From positions 1,612,001-1,676,000 of the forward strand of contig JAWQEG010000470.1 in NCBI GenBank assembly GCA_033782935.1: a stretch of DNA of 64,000 nt, in the 5' to 3' direction. The notes under the pieces are model-generated. The model was not told the origin of the DNA. It saw only the letters and a list, made by a program, of their open reading frames with translations, and did no database searches. Within the stretch, counting starts at the first letter, position 1. Each line of letters opens with the position of its first letter. This DNA is from Petrolisthes cinctipes. Taxonomy: Eukaryota > Arthropoda > Malacostraca > Decapoda > Porcellanidae. The position numbers were made by a program, and so were the translations under genes. Shown one piece after another: positions 25,701 to 38,300 of the stretch.

Positions 25701-25944
25701 ATGCTCAAAACATAATGAAAATCGATCATTTAGGTGCACAAAAGTCGATATGTGCATGCATCTTCAGTACCCGTTTATATCTCAAATTCAGGCTCAAAAC
25801 ACCCGAAAATTCAATATTTTGGGGTCCCAGAAGCAATCTGTACATGCCTACTCAGTGTTAGAGTATTTTCAAAATACAGGCCCAAAACATGCTGAAAATC
25901 GATATTTTAGATGCCCAAAGTCAATATGTGCATGTATCTTCTGT
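22785..25944 (+). repeat. Satellite block paralogous to the 11-14 kb mosaic
   Basis: From about 22,966 to 24,916 the variants follow those at 10,980-12,930 at a constant offset of 11,986. From about 24,767 to 25,830 they follow 13,072-14,137 at an offset of 11,695. The 291-bp change in offset equals one copy of the tandem dimer present near 12.8 kb and missing here. Shared markers include CAGGCCTAAAACATG, AAAATAGATATTTTTGG, TTCTGTAGTCG and TCAGAATACAGG. Confidence 0.75.
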
Positions 25945-27929
25945 ACCCGTTTATATCTCAAATTCAGGCTCAAAACACCCGAAAATTCAATATTTTGGGG
26001 TCACAGAAGCAATCTGTACATGCCTACACAGTGCTAGAATATTTTCAAAATATAGGCTAAAAACATGCTAAACATCGACATTTTAGGTGCCAAAAAATCG
26101 ATATCTCAAATTCAGTACCAAAAGAACCAAAAATTCGATATTTAGAGGTCCCAGAAGGTATCTGTACATCCCTACTCCGTGTTAGAGTATTTTCAAAATA
26201 CAGGCCAAAAACATACTGAAAATCGATCTTTTAGGTGCCCAAAAGTCGATATGTGCATGCATCTTCTGTACCCGTTTATATCTCAAATTCTGGCCCTAAA
26301 CACCCGAAAATTCGATATTTGCGGGTCCCAGAAGCGATCTGTACATGCCTACTCAGTGTTAGAGTATTTTCAAAATTCAGGCCCAAAACATGCTGAAAAT
26401 CGATATTTTTGGTGCCCAAAGTCAATATGTGCATGTATCTTCTGTACCCGTTTATATCTCAAATTCAGGCTCAAAACACCCGAAAATTCAATATTTTGGG
26501 GTCCCAGAAGCAATCTGTACATGCCTACTCAGTGCTAGAATATTTTCAAAATATAGGCTAAAAACATGCTAAAAATCGATCTTTTAGGTGCCAAAAAGTC
26601 GATATCTCAAATTCAGTCCCAAAACACCCGAAAATTCGATATTTAGGGGTCCCAGAAGCGATCTGTACATGCCTACTCCGTGTTAGAGTATTTTCAAAAT
26701 ACATGCTCAAAACATACTGAAAATCGATCTTTTAGGTGCACAAAAGTCGATATGTGCATGCATCTTCAGTACCCGTTTATATCTCAAATTCTGGCCCTAA
26801 ACACCCGAAAATTCGATATTTTGGGTTCCCAGAAGCGATCTGTACATGCCTACTCCGTGTTAGAGTATTTTCAAAATTCAGGCCCAAAACATGCTGAAAA
26901 TCGATATTTTTGGTGCCCAAAGTCAATATGTGCATGTATCTTCTGTACCCGTTTATATCTCGAATTCAGGCTCAAAACACCCGAAAATTCAATATTTTGG
27001 GGTCCCAGAAGCAATCTGTACAGTGCTAGAATATTTTCAAAATATTGGCTAAAAACATGCTAAAAATCGATCTTTTAAGTGCCAAAAAGTCGATATCTCA
27101 AATTCAGTCCCAAAACACCCGAAAATTCGATATTTAGGGGTCCCAGAAGCGATCTGTACATGCCTACTCCGTGTTAGAGTATTTTCAAAATACATGCTCA
27201 AAACATACTGGAAATCGATCTTTTAGGTGCACAAAAGTCGATATGTGCATGCATCTTCAGTACCCGTTTATATCTCAAATTCAGGCTCAAAACACCCGAA
27301 AATTCATTATTTTGGGGTCCCAGAAGCAATCTGTACATGCCTACTCCGTGTTAGAGTATTTTCAAAATACAGCCCAAAAACATACTGAAAATCGATCTTT
27401 TAGGTGCCCAAAAGTCGATATGTGCATGCATCTTCTGTACCCGTTTATATCTCAAATTCCTGCCCTAAACACCCGAAAATTCGATATTTTGGGGTCCCAG
27501 AAGCGATCTGTACATGCCTACTCCGTGTTAGAGTATTTTCAAAATTCAGGCCCAAAACATGCTGAAAATCGATATTTTTGGTGCCCAAAGTCAATATGTG
27601 CATGTATCTTCTGTACCCGTTTATATCTCAAATTCAGGCTCAAAACACCCGAAAATTCAATATTTTGGGGTCCCAGAAGCAATCTGTACAGTGCTAGAAT
27701 ATTTTCAAAATATAGGCTAAAAACATTCTAAAAATCGATCTTTTAGGTGCCAAAAAGTCGATATCTCAAATTCAGTCCCAAAACACCCGAAAATTCGATA
27801 TTTAGGGGTCCCAGAAGCGATCTGTACATGCCTACTCCGTGTTAGAGTATTTTCAAAATACATGCTCAAAACAAACTGAAAATCGATCTTTTAGGTGCAC
27901 AAAAGTCAATATGTGCATGCATCTTCAGT
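25945..27929 (+). repeat. 1,985-bp 12-mer HOR, copy 1
   Basis: Cassette spacings are 501, 491, 668 and 325 bp, twelve monomers in all. Markers repeated every 1,985 bp are CAGTACCAAAAGAACC, GTACATCCCTACTCC, GATATTTGCGGG, TTTTGGGTTCCCAG, ATTGGCTAAAAAC, CATACTGGAAATCG, AAATTCATTATTTTGG and CAAATTCCTGCCC. The 668-bp cassette holds three long monomers and one 138-bp monomer. Confidence 0.9.
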
Positions 27930-29914
27930 ACCCGTTTATATCTCAAATTCAGGCTCAAAACACCCGAAAATTCAATATTTTGGGGTCACAGAAGCAATCT
28001 GTACATGCCTACACAGTGCTAGAATATTTTCAAAATATAGGCTAAAAACATGCTAAACATCGACATTTTAGGTGCCAAAAAATCGATATCTCAAATTCAG
28101 TACCAAAAGAACCAAAAATTCGATATTTAGAGGTCCCAGAAGGTATCTGTACATCCCTACTCCGTGTTAGAGTATTTTCAAAATACAGGCCAAAAACATA
28201 CTGAAAATCGATCTTTTAGGTGCCCAAAAGTCGATATGTGCATGCATCTTCTGTACCCGTTTATATCTCAAATTCTGGCCCTAAACACCCGAAAATTCGA
28301 TATTTGCGGGTCCCAGAAGCGATCTGTACATGCCTACTCAGTGTTAGAGTATTTTCAAAATTCAGGCCCAAAACATGCTGAAAATCGATATTTTTGGTGC
28401 CCAAAGTCAATATGTGCATGTATCTTCTGTACCCGTTTATATCTCAAATTCAGGCTCAAAACACCCGAAAATTCAATATTTTGGGGTCCCAGAAGCAATC
28501 TGTACATGCCTACTGAGTGCTAGAATATTTTCAAAATATAGGCTAAAAACATGCTAAAAATCGATCTTTTAGGTGCCAAAAAGTCGATATCTCAAATTCA
28601 GTCCCAAAACACCCGAAAATTCGATATTTAGGGGTCCCAGAAGCGATCTGTACATGCCTACTCCGTGTTAGAGTATTTTCAAAATACATGCTCAAAACAT
28701 ACTGAAAATCGATCTTTTAGGTGCACAAAAGTCGATATGTGCATGCATCTTCAGTACCCGTTTATATCTCAAATTCTGGCCCTAAACACCCGAAAATTCG
28801 ATATTTTGGGTTCCCAGAAGCGATCTGTACATGCCTACTCCGTGTTAGAGTATTTTCAAAATTCAGGCCCAAAACATGCTGAAAATCGATATTTTTGGTG
28901 CCCAAAGTCAATATGTGCATGTATCTTCTGTACCCGTTTATATCTCGAATTCAGGCTCAAAACACCCGAAAATTCAATATTTTGGGGTCCCAGAAGCAAT
29001 CTGTACAGTGCTAGAATATTTTCAAAATATTGGCTAAAAACATGCTAAAAATCGATCTTTTAAGTGCCAAAAAGTCGATATCTCAAATTCAGTCCCAAAA
29101 CACCCGAAAATTCGATATTTAGGGGTCCCAGAAGCGATCTGTACATGCCTACTCCGTGTTAGAGTATTTTCAAAATACATGCTCAAAACATACTGGAAAT
29201 CGATCTTTTAGGTGCACAAAAGTCGATATGTGCATGCATCTTCAGTACCCGTTTATATCTCAAATTCAGGCTCAAAACACCCGAAAATTCATTATTTTGG
29301 GGTCCCAGAAGCAATCTGTACATGCCTACTCCGTGTTAGAGTATTTTCAAAATACAGCCCAAAAACATACTGAAAATCGATCTTTTAGGTGCCCAAAAGT
29401 CGATATGTGCATGCATCTTCTGTACCCGTTTATATCTCAAATTCCTGCCCTAAACACCCGAAAATTCGATATTTTGGGGTCCCAGAAGCGATCTGTACAT
29501 GCCTACTCCGTGTTAGAGTATTTTCAAAATTCAGGCCCAAAACATGCTGAAAATCGATATTTTTGGTGCCCAAAGTCAATATGTGCATGTATCTTCTGTA
29601 CCCGTTTATATCTCAAATTCAGGCTCAAAACACCCGAAAATTCAATATTTTGGGGTCCCAGAAGCAATCTGTACAGTGCTAGAATATTTTCAAAATATAG
29701 GCTAAAAACATTCTAAAAATCGATCTTTTAGGTGCCAAAAAGTCGATATCTCAAATTCAGTCCCAAAACACCCGAAAATTCGATATTTAGGGGTCCCAGA
29801 AGCGATCTGTACATGCCTACTCCGTGTTAGAGTATTTTCAAAATACATGCTCAAAACAAACTGAAAATCGATCTTTTAGGTGCACAAAAGTCAATATGTG
29901 CATGCATCTTCAGT
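27930..29914 (+). repeat. 1,985-bp 12-mer HOR, copy 2
   Basis: Same monomer order and markers as copy 1 at +1,985 bp. One marker that separates it is CTACTGAGTGCTAG (28,512), where copy 1 has CTACTCAGTGCTAG; copies 2-5 share the derived form. Edges between copies are arbitrary points in a continuous repeat. Confidence 0.9.
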
Positions 29915-31408
29915 ACCCGTTTATATCTCAAATTCAGGCTCAAAACACCCGAAAATTCAATATTTTGGGGTCACAGAAGCAATCTGTACATGCCTACACA
30001 GTGCTAGAATATTTTCAAAATATAGGCTAAAAACATGCTAAACATCGACATTTTAGGTGCCAAAAAATCGATATCTCAAATTCAGTACCAAAAGAACCAA
30101 AAATTCGATATTTAGAGGTCCCAGAAGGTATCTGTACATCCCTACTCCGTGTTAGAGTATTTTCAAAATACAGGCCAAAAACATACTGAAAATCGATCTT
30201 TTAGGTGCCCAAAAGTCGATATGTGCATGCATCTTCTGTACCCGTTTATATCTCAAATTCTGGCCCTAAACACCCGAAAATTCGATATTTGCGGGTCCCA
30301 GAAGCGATCTGTACATGCCTACTCAGTGTTAGAGTATTTTCAAAATTCAGGCCCAAAACATGCTGAAAATCGATATTTTTGGTGCCCAAAGTCAATATGT
30401 GCATGTATCTTCTGTACCCGTTTATATCTCAAATTCAGGCTCAAAACACCCGAAAATTCAATATTTTGGGGTCCCAGAAGCAATCTGTACATGCCTACTG
30501 AGTGCTAGAATATTTTCAAAATATAGGCTAAAAACATGCTAAAAATCGATCTTTTAGGTGCCAAAAAGTCGATATCTCAAATTCAGTCCCAAAACACCCG
30601 AAAATTCGATATTTAGGGGTCCCAGAAGCGATCTGTACATGCCTACTCCGTGTTAGAGTATTTTCAAAATACATGCTCAAAACATACTGGAAATCGATCT
30701 TTTAGGTGCACAAAAGTCGATATGTGCATGCATCTTCAGTACCCGTTTATATCTCAAATTCAGGCTCAAAACACCCGAAAATTCATTATTTTGGGGTCCC
30801 AGAAGCAATCTGTACATGCCTACTCCGTGTTAGAGTATTTTCAAAATACAGCCCAAAAACATACTGAAAATCGATCTTTTAGGTGCCCAAAAGTCGATAT
30901 GTGCATGCATCTTCTGTACCCGTTTATATCTCAAATTCCTGCCCTAAACACCCGAAAATTCGATATTTTGGGGTCCCAGAAGCGATCTGTACATGCCTAC
31001 TCCGTGTTAGAGTATTTTCAAAATTCAGGCCCAAAACATGCTGAAAATCGATATTTTTGGTGCCCAAAGTCAATATGTGCATGTATCTTCTGTACCCGTT
31101 TATATCTCAAATTCAGGCTCAAAACACCCGAAAATTCAATATTTTGGGGTCCCAGAAGCAATCTGTACAGTGCTAGAATATTTTCAAAATATAGGCTAAA
31201 AACATTCTAAAAATCGATCTTTTAGGTGCCAAAAAGTCGATATCTCAAATTCAGTCCCAAAACACCCGAAAATTCGATATTTAGGGGTCCCAGAAGCGAT
31301 CTGTACATGCCTACTCCGTGTTAGAGTATTTTCAAAATACATGCTCAAAACAAACTGAAAATCGATCTTTTAGGTGCACAAAAGTCAATATGTGCATGCA
31401 TCTTCAGT
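29915..31408 (+). repeat. 1,494-bp 9-mer HOR variant, copy 3 (one trimer lost)
   Basis: This copy is 491 bp shorter than its neighbours. It lacks the complete trimer that carries TTTTGGGTTCCCAG and ATTGGCTAAAAAC (present at 26,680, 28,665, 32,144 and 34,129 in the other copies), and joins the flanking cassettes in register at about 30,650. The clean loss of three monomers fits unequal exchange between homologous cassettes. Confidence 0.88.
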
Positions 31409-33393
31409 ACCCGTTTATATCTCAAATTCAGGCTCAAAACACCCGAAAATTCAATATTTTGGGGTCACAGAAGCAATCTGTACATGCCTACACAGTGCTA
31501 GAATATTTTCAAAATATAGGCTAAAAACATGCTAAACATCGACATTTTAGGTGCCAAAAAATCGATATCTCAAATTCAGTACCAAAAGAACCAAAAATTC
31601 GATATTTAGAGGTCCCAGAAGGTATCTGTACATCCCTACTCCGTGTTAGAGTATTTTCAAAATACAGGCCAAAAACATACTGAAAATCGATCTTTTAGGT
31701 GCCCAAAAGTCGATATGTGCATGCATCTTCTGTACCCGTTTATATCTCAAATTCTGGCCCTAAACACCCGAAAATTCGATATTTGCGGGTCCCAGAAGCG
31801 ATCTGTACATGCCTACTCAGTGTTAGAGTATTTTCAATATTCAGGCCCAAAACATGCTGAAAATCGATATTTTTGGTGCCCAAAGTCAATATGTGCATGT
31901 ATCTTCTGTACCCGTTTATATCTCAAATTCAGGCTCAAAACACCCGAAAATTCAATATTTTGGGGTCCCAGAAGCAATCTGTACATGCCTACTGAGTGCT
32001 AGAATATTTTCAAAATATAGGCTAAAAACATGCTAAAAATCGATCTTTTAGGTGCCAAAAAGTCGATATCTCAAATTCAGTCCCAAAACACCCGAAAATT
32101 CGATATTTAGGGGTCCCAGAAGCGATCTGTACATGCCTACTCCGTGTTAGAGTATTTTCAAAATACATGCTCAAAACATACTGAAAATCGATCTTTTAGG
32201 TGCACAAAAGTCGATATGTGCATGCATCTTCAGTACCCGTTTATATCTCAAATTCTGGCCCTAAACACCCGAAAATTCGATATTTTGGGTTCCCAGAAGC
32301 GATCTGTACATGCCTACTCCGTGTTAGAGTATTTTCAAAATTCAGGCCCAAAACATGCTGAAAATCGATATTTTTGGTGCCCAAAGTCAATATGTGCATG
32401 TATCTTCTGTACCCGTTTATATCTCGAATTCAGGCTCAAAACACCCGAAAATTCAATATTTTGGGGTCCCAGAAGCAATCTGTACAGTGCTAGAATATTT
32501 TCAAAATATTGGCTAAAAACATGCTAAAAATCGATCTTTTAAGTGCCAAAAAGTCGATATCTCAAATTCAGTCCCAAAACACCCGAAAATTCGATATTTA
32601 GGGGTCCCAGAAGCGATCTGTACATGCCTACTCCGTGTTAGAGTATTTTCAAAATACATGCTCAAAACATACTGGAAATCGATCTTTTAGGTGCACAAAA
32701 GTCGATATGTGCATGCATCTTCAGTACCCGTTTATATCTCAAATTCAGGCTCAAAACACCCGAAAATTCATTATTTTGGGGTCCCAGAAGCAATCTGTAC
32801 ATGCCTACTCCGTGTTAGAGTATTTTCAAAATACAGCCCAAAAACATACTGAAAATCGATCTTTTAGGTGCCCAAAAGTCGATATGTGCATGCATCTTCT
32901 GTACCCGTTTATATCTCAAATTCCTGCCCTAAACACCCGAAAATTCGATATTTTGGGGTCCCAGAAGCGATCTGTACATGCCTACTCCGTGTTAGAGTAT
33001 TTTCAAAATTCAGGCCCAAAACATGCTGAAAATCGATATTTTTGGTGCCCAAAGTCAATATGTGCATGTATCTTCTGTACCCGTTTATATCTCAAATTCA
33101 GGCTCAAAACACCCGAAAATTCAATATTTTGGGGTCCCAGAAGCAATCTGTACAGTGCTAGAATATTTTCAAAATATAGGCTAAAAACATTCTAAAAATC
33201 GATCTTTTAGGTGCCAAAAAGTCGATATCTCAAATTCAGTCCCAAAACACCCGAAAATTCGATATTTAGGGGTCCCAGAAGCGATCTGTACATGCCTACT
33301 CCGTGTTAGAGTATTTTCAAAATACATGCTCAAAACAAACTGAAAATCGATCTTTTAGGTGCACAAAAGTCAATATGTGCATGCATCTTCAGT
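31409..33393 (+). repeat. 1,985-bp 12-mer HOR, copy 4
   Basis: Full 12-mer order. A private base, TTTTCAATATTCAGG near 31,840 (AAAATTCAGG in the others), distinguishes it. Otherwise it matches copy 2 in every marker I checked. Confidence 0.9.
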
Positions 33394-35354
33394 ACCCGTT
33401 TATATCTCAAATTCAGGCTCAAAACACCCGAAAATTCAATATTTTGGGGTCACAGAAGCAATCTGTACATGCCTACACAGTGCTAGAATATTTTCAAAAT
33501 ATAGGCTAAAAACATGCTAAACATCGACATTTTAGGTGCCAAAAAATCGATATCTCAAATTCAGTACCAAAAGAACCAAAAATTCGATATTTAGAGGTCC
33601 CAGAAGGTATCTGTACATCCCTACTCCGTGTTAGAGTATTTTCAAAATACAGGCCAAAAACATACTGAAAATCGATCTTTTAGGTGCCCAAAAGTCGATA
33701 TGTGCATGCATCTTCTGTACCCGTTTATATCTCAAATTCTGGCCCTAAACACCCGAAAATTCGATATTTGCGGGTCCCAGAAGCGATCTGTACATGCCTA
33801 CTCAGTGTTAGAGTATTTTCAAAATTCAGGCCCAAAACATGCTGAAAATCGATATTTTTGGTGCCCAAAGTCAATATGTGCATGTATCTTCTGTACCCGT
33901 TTATATCTCAAATTCAGGCTCAAAACACCCGAAAATTCAATATTTTGGGGTCCCAGAAGCAATCTGTACATGCCTACTGAGTGCTAGAATATTTTCAAAA
34001 TATAGGCTAAAAACATGCTAAAAATCGATCTTTTAGGTGCCAAAAAGTCGATATCTCAAATTCAGTCACAAAACACCCGAAAATTCGATATTTAGGGGTC
34101 CCAGAAGCGATCTGTACATGCCTACTCCGTGTTAGAGTATTTTCAAAATACATGCTCAAAACATACTGAAAATCGATCTTTTAGGTGCACAAAAGTCGAT
34201 ATGTGCATGCATCTTCAGTACCCGTTTATATCTCAAATTCTGGCCCTAAACACCCGAAAATTCGATATTTTGGGTTCCCAGAAGCGATCTGTACATGCCT
34301 ACTCCGTGTTAGAGTATTTTCAAAATTCAGGCCCAAAACATGCTGAAAATCGATATTTTTGGTGCCCAAAGTCAATATGTGCATGTATCTTCTGTACCCG
34401 TTTATATCTCGAATTCAGGCTCAAAACACCCGAAAATTCAATATTTTGGGGTCCCAGAAGCAATCTGTACAGTGCTAGAATATTTTCAAAATATTGGCTA
34501 AAAACATGCTAAAAATCGATCTTTTAAGTGCCAAAAAGTCGATATCTCAAATTCAGTCCCAAAACACCCGAAAATTCGATATTTAGGGGTCCCAGAAGCG
34601 ATCTGTACATGCCTACTCCGTGTTAGAGTATTTTCAAAATACATGCTCAAAACATACTGGAAATCGATCTTTTAGGTGCACAAAAGTCGATATGTGCATG
34701 CATCTTCAGTACCCGTTTATATCTCAAATTCAGGCTCAAAACACCCGAAAATTCATTATTTTGGGGTCCCAGAAGCAATCTGTACATGCCTACTCCGTGT
34801 TAGAGTATTTTCAAAATACAGCCCAAAAACATACTGAAAATCGATCTTTTAGGTGCCCAAAAGTCGATATGTGCATGCATCTTCTGTACCCGTTTATATC
34901 TCAAATTCCTGCCCTAAACACCCGAAAATTCGATATTTTGGGGTCCCAGAAGCGATCTGTACATGCCTACTCCGTGTTAGAGTATTTTCAAAATTCAGGC
35001 CCAAAACATGCTGAAAATCGATATTTTTGGTGCCCAAAGTCAATATGTGCATGTATCTTCTGTACCCGTTTATATCTCAAATTCAGGCTCAAAACACCCG
35101 AAAATTCAATATTTTGGGGTCCCAGAAGCAATCTGTACAGTGCTAGAATATTTTCAAAATATAGGCTAAAAACATTCTAAAAATCGATCTTTTAGGTGCC
35201 AAAAAGTCGATATCTCAAATTCAGTCCCAAAACACCCGAAAATTCGATATTTAGGGGTCCCAGAAGCGATCTGTACATGCCTACTCCGTGTTAGAGTATT
35301 TTCAAAATACATGCTCAAAACAAACTGAAAATCGATCTTTTAGGTGCACAAAAG
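33394..35354 (+). repeat. 1,985-bp 12-mer HOR, copy 5 (nearly complete)
   Basis: Follows copy 4 in register until about 35,354. There the expected AAAAGTCAATATGTG reads AAAAGTCGATATGTG and the sequence passes into variants like those of the 1,808-bp HOR. A private CAGTCACAAAACACC lies near 34,065. It forms the right edge of the homogeneous core. Confidence 0.85.
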
Positions 35355-38300
35355 TCGATATGTGCATGCATCTTCAGTACCCGTTTATATCTCAAATTCA
35401 GGCTCAAAACACCCGAAAATTCAATATTTTGGGGTCCCAGAAGCAATCTGTACATGCCTACTCAGTGTTAGAGTATTTTCAAAATACAGGCCCAAAACAT
35501 GCTGAAAATCGATATTTTAGATGCCCAAAGTCAATATGTGCATGTATCTTCTGTACCCGTTTATATCTCAAATTCAGGCTCAAAACACCCGAAAATTCAA
35601 TATTTTGGGGTCACAGAAGCAATCTGTACATGCCTACACAGTGCTAGAATATTTTCAAAATATAGGCTAAAAACATGCTAAACATCGACATTTTAGGTGC
35701 CAAAAAATCGATATCTCAAATTCAGTCCCAAAACACCCAAAAATTCGATATTTAGAGGTCCCAGAAGGTATCTGTACATGCCTACTCCGTGTTAGAGTAT
35801 TTTCAAAATACAGGCCAAAAACATACTGAAAATCGATCTTTTAGGTCCCCAAAAGTCGATATGTGCATGCATCTTCTGTACCCGTTTATATCTCAAATTC
35901 TGGCCCTAAACACCCGAAAATTCGATATTTGCGGGTCCCAGAAGCGATCTGTACATGCCTACTCAGTGTTAGAGTATTTTCAAAATTCAGGCCCAAAACA
36001 TGCTGAAAATCGATATTTTTGGTGCCCAAAGTCAATATGTGCATGTATCTTCTGTACCCGTTTATATCTCAAATTCAGGCTCAAAACACCCGAAAATTCA
36101 ATATTTTGGGGTCACAAAAGCAATCTGTACATGCCTACTCAGTGCTAGAATATTTTCAAAATATAGGCTAAAAACATGCTAAAAATCGATCTTTTAGGTG
36201 CCAAAAAGTCGATATCTCAAATTCAGTCCCAAAACACCCGAAAATTCGATATTTAGGGGTCCCAGAAGCGATCTGTACATGCCTACTCCGTGTTAGAGTA
36301 TTTTCAAAATACATGCTCAAAACATACTGAAAATCGATCTTTTAGGTGCACAAGAGTCGATATGTGCATGCATCTTCAGTACCCGTTTATATCTCAAATT
36401 CTGGCCCTAAACACCCGAAAATTCGATATTTTGGGGTCCCAGAAGCGATCTGTACATGCCTACTCCGTTTTAGAGTATTTTCAAAATTCAGGCCCAAAAC
36501 ATGCTGAAAATCGATATTTTTGGTGCCCAAAGTCAATATGTGCATGTATCTTCTGTACCCGTTTATATCTCGAATTCAGGCTCAAAACACCCGAAATTCA
36601 ATATTTTGGGGTCCCAGAAGCAATCTGTACAGTGCTAGAATATTTTCAAAATATACGCTAAAAACATGTTAAAAATCGATCTTTTAGGTGCCAAAAAGTC
36701 GATATCTCAAATTCAGTCCCAAAAAACCCGAAAATTCGATATTTAGGGGTCCCAGAAGCGATCTGTACATGCCTACTCCGTGTTAGAGTATTTTCAAAAT
36801 ACATGCTCAAAACATACTGAAAATCGATCTTTTAGGTGCACAAAAGTCGATATGTGCATGCATCTTCAGTACCCGTTTATATCTCAAATTCAGGCTCAAA
36901 ACACCCGAAAATTCATTATTTTGGGGTCCCAGAAGCAATCTGTACATGCCTACTCCGTGTTAGAGTATTTTCAAAATACAGGCCAAAAACATACTGAAAA
37001 TCGTTCTTTTAGGTGCCCAAAAGTCGATATGTGCATGCATCTTCTGTACCCGTTTATATCTCAAATTCCTGCCCTAAACACCCGAAAATTCGATATTTTG
37101 GGGTCCCAGAAGCGATCTGTACATGCCTACTCCGTGTTAGAGTATTTTCAAATTTCAGGCCCAAAACATGCTGAAAATCGATATTTTTGGTGCCCAAAGT
37201 CAATATGTGCATGTATCTTCTGTACCCGTTTATATCTCAAATTCAGGCTCAAAACACCCGAAAATTCAATATTTTGGGGTCCCAGAAGCAATCTATACAG
37301 TGCTAGAATATTTTCAAAATATTGGCTAAAAACATGCTAAAAATCGATCTTTTAAGTGCCAAAAAGTCGATATCTCAAATTCAGTCCCAAAACACCCGAA
37401 AATTCGATATTTAGGGGTCCTAGAAGCGATCTGTACATGCCTACTCCGTGTTAGAGTATTTTCAAAATACATGCTCAAAACATACTGGAAATCGATCTTT
37501 TAGGTGCACAAAAGTCGATATGTGCATGCATCTTCAGTACCCGTTTATATCTCAAATTCAGGCTCAAAACACCCGAAAATTCAATATTTAGGGGTCCCAG
37601 AAGCAATCTGTACATGCCTACTCAGTGTTAGAGTATTTTCAAACTACAGGCCCAAAACATGCTGAAAATCGATATTTTAGATGCCCAAAGTCAATATGTG
37701 CATGTATCTTCTGTACCCGTTTATATCTCAAATTCAGGCTCAAAACACCCGAAAATTCAATATTTTGGGGTCCCAGAAGCAATCTGTACATGCCTACACA
37801 GTGCTAGAATATTTTCAAAATATAGGCTAAAAACATGCTAAAAAATCGATCTTTTAGGTGCCAAAAAATCGATATCTCAAATTCCGTCCCAAAACACCCG
37901 TAAATTCGATATTTAGAGGTCCCAGAAGGTATCTGTACATGCCTACTCCGTGTTCGAGTATTTTCAAAATACAGGCCAAAAACATACTGAAAATCGATCT
38001 TTTAGGTGCCCAAAAGTCGATATGTGCATGCATCTTCTGTACCCGTTTATATCTCAAATTCTGGCTCAAAACAACCGAAAATTCAATATTTTGGGGTCCC
38101 AGAAGCAATCTGTACATGCCTACTCAGTGTTAGAGTATTTTCAAAATACAGGCCCAAAACATGCTGAAAATCGATATTTTAGATGCCCAAAGTCAATATG
38201 TGCATGTATCTTCTGTACCCGTTTATATCTCAAATTCAGGCTCAAAACACCCGAAAATTCAATATTTTGGGGTCCCAAAAGCAATCTGTACATGCCTACA

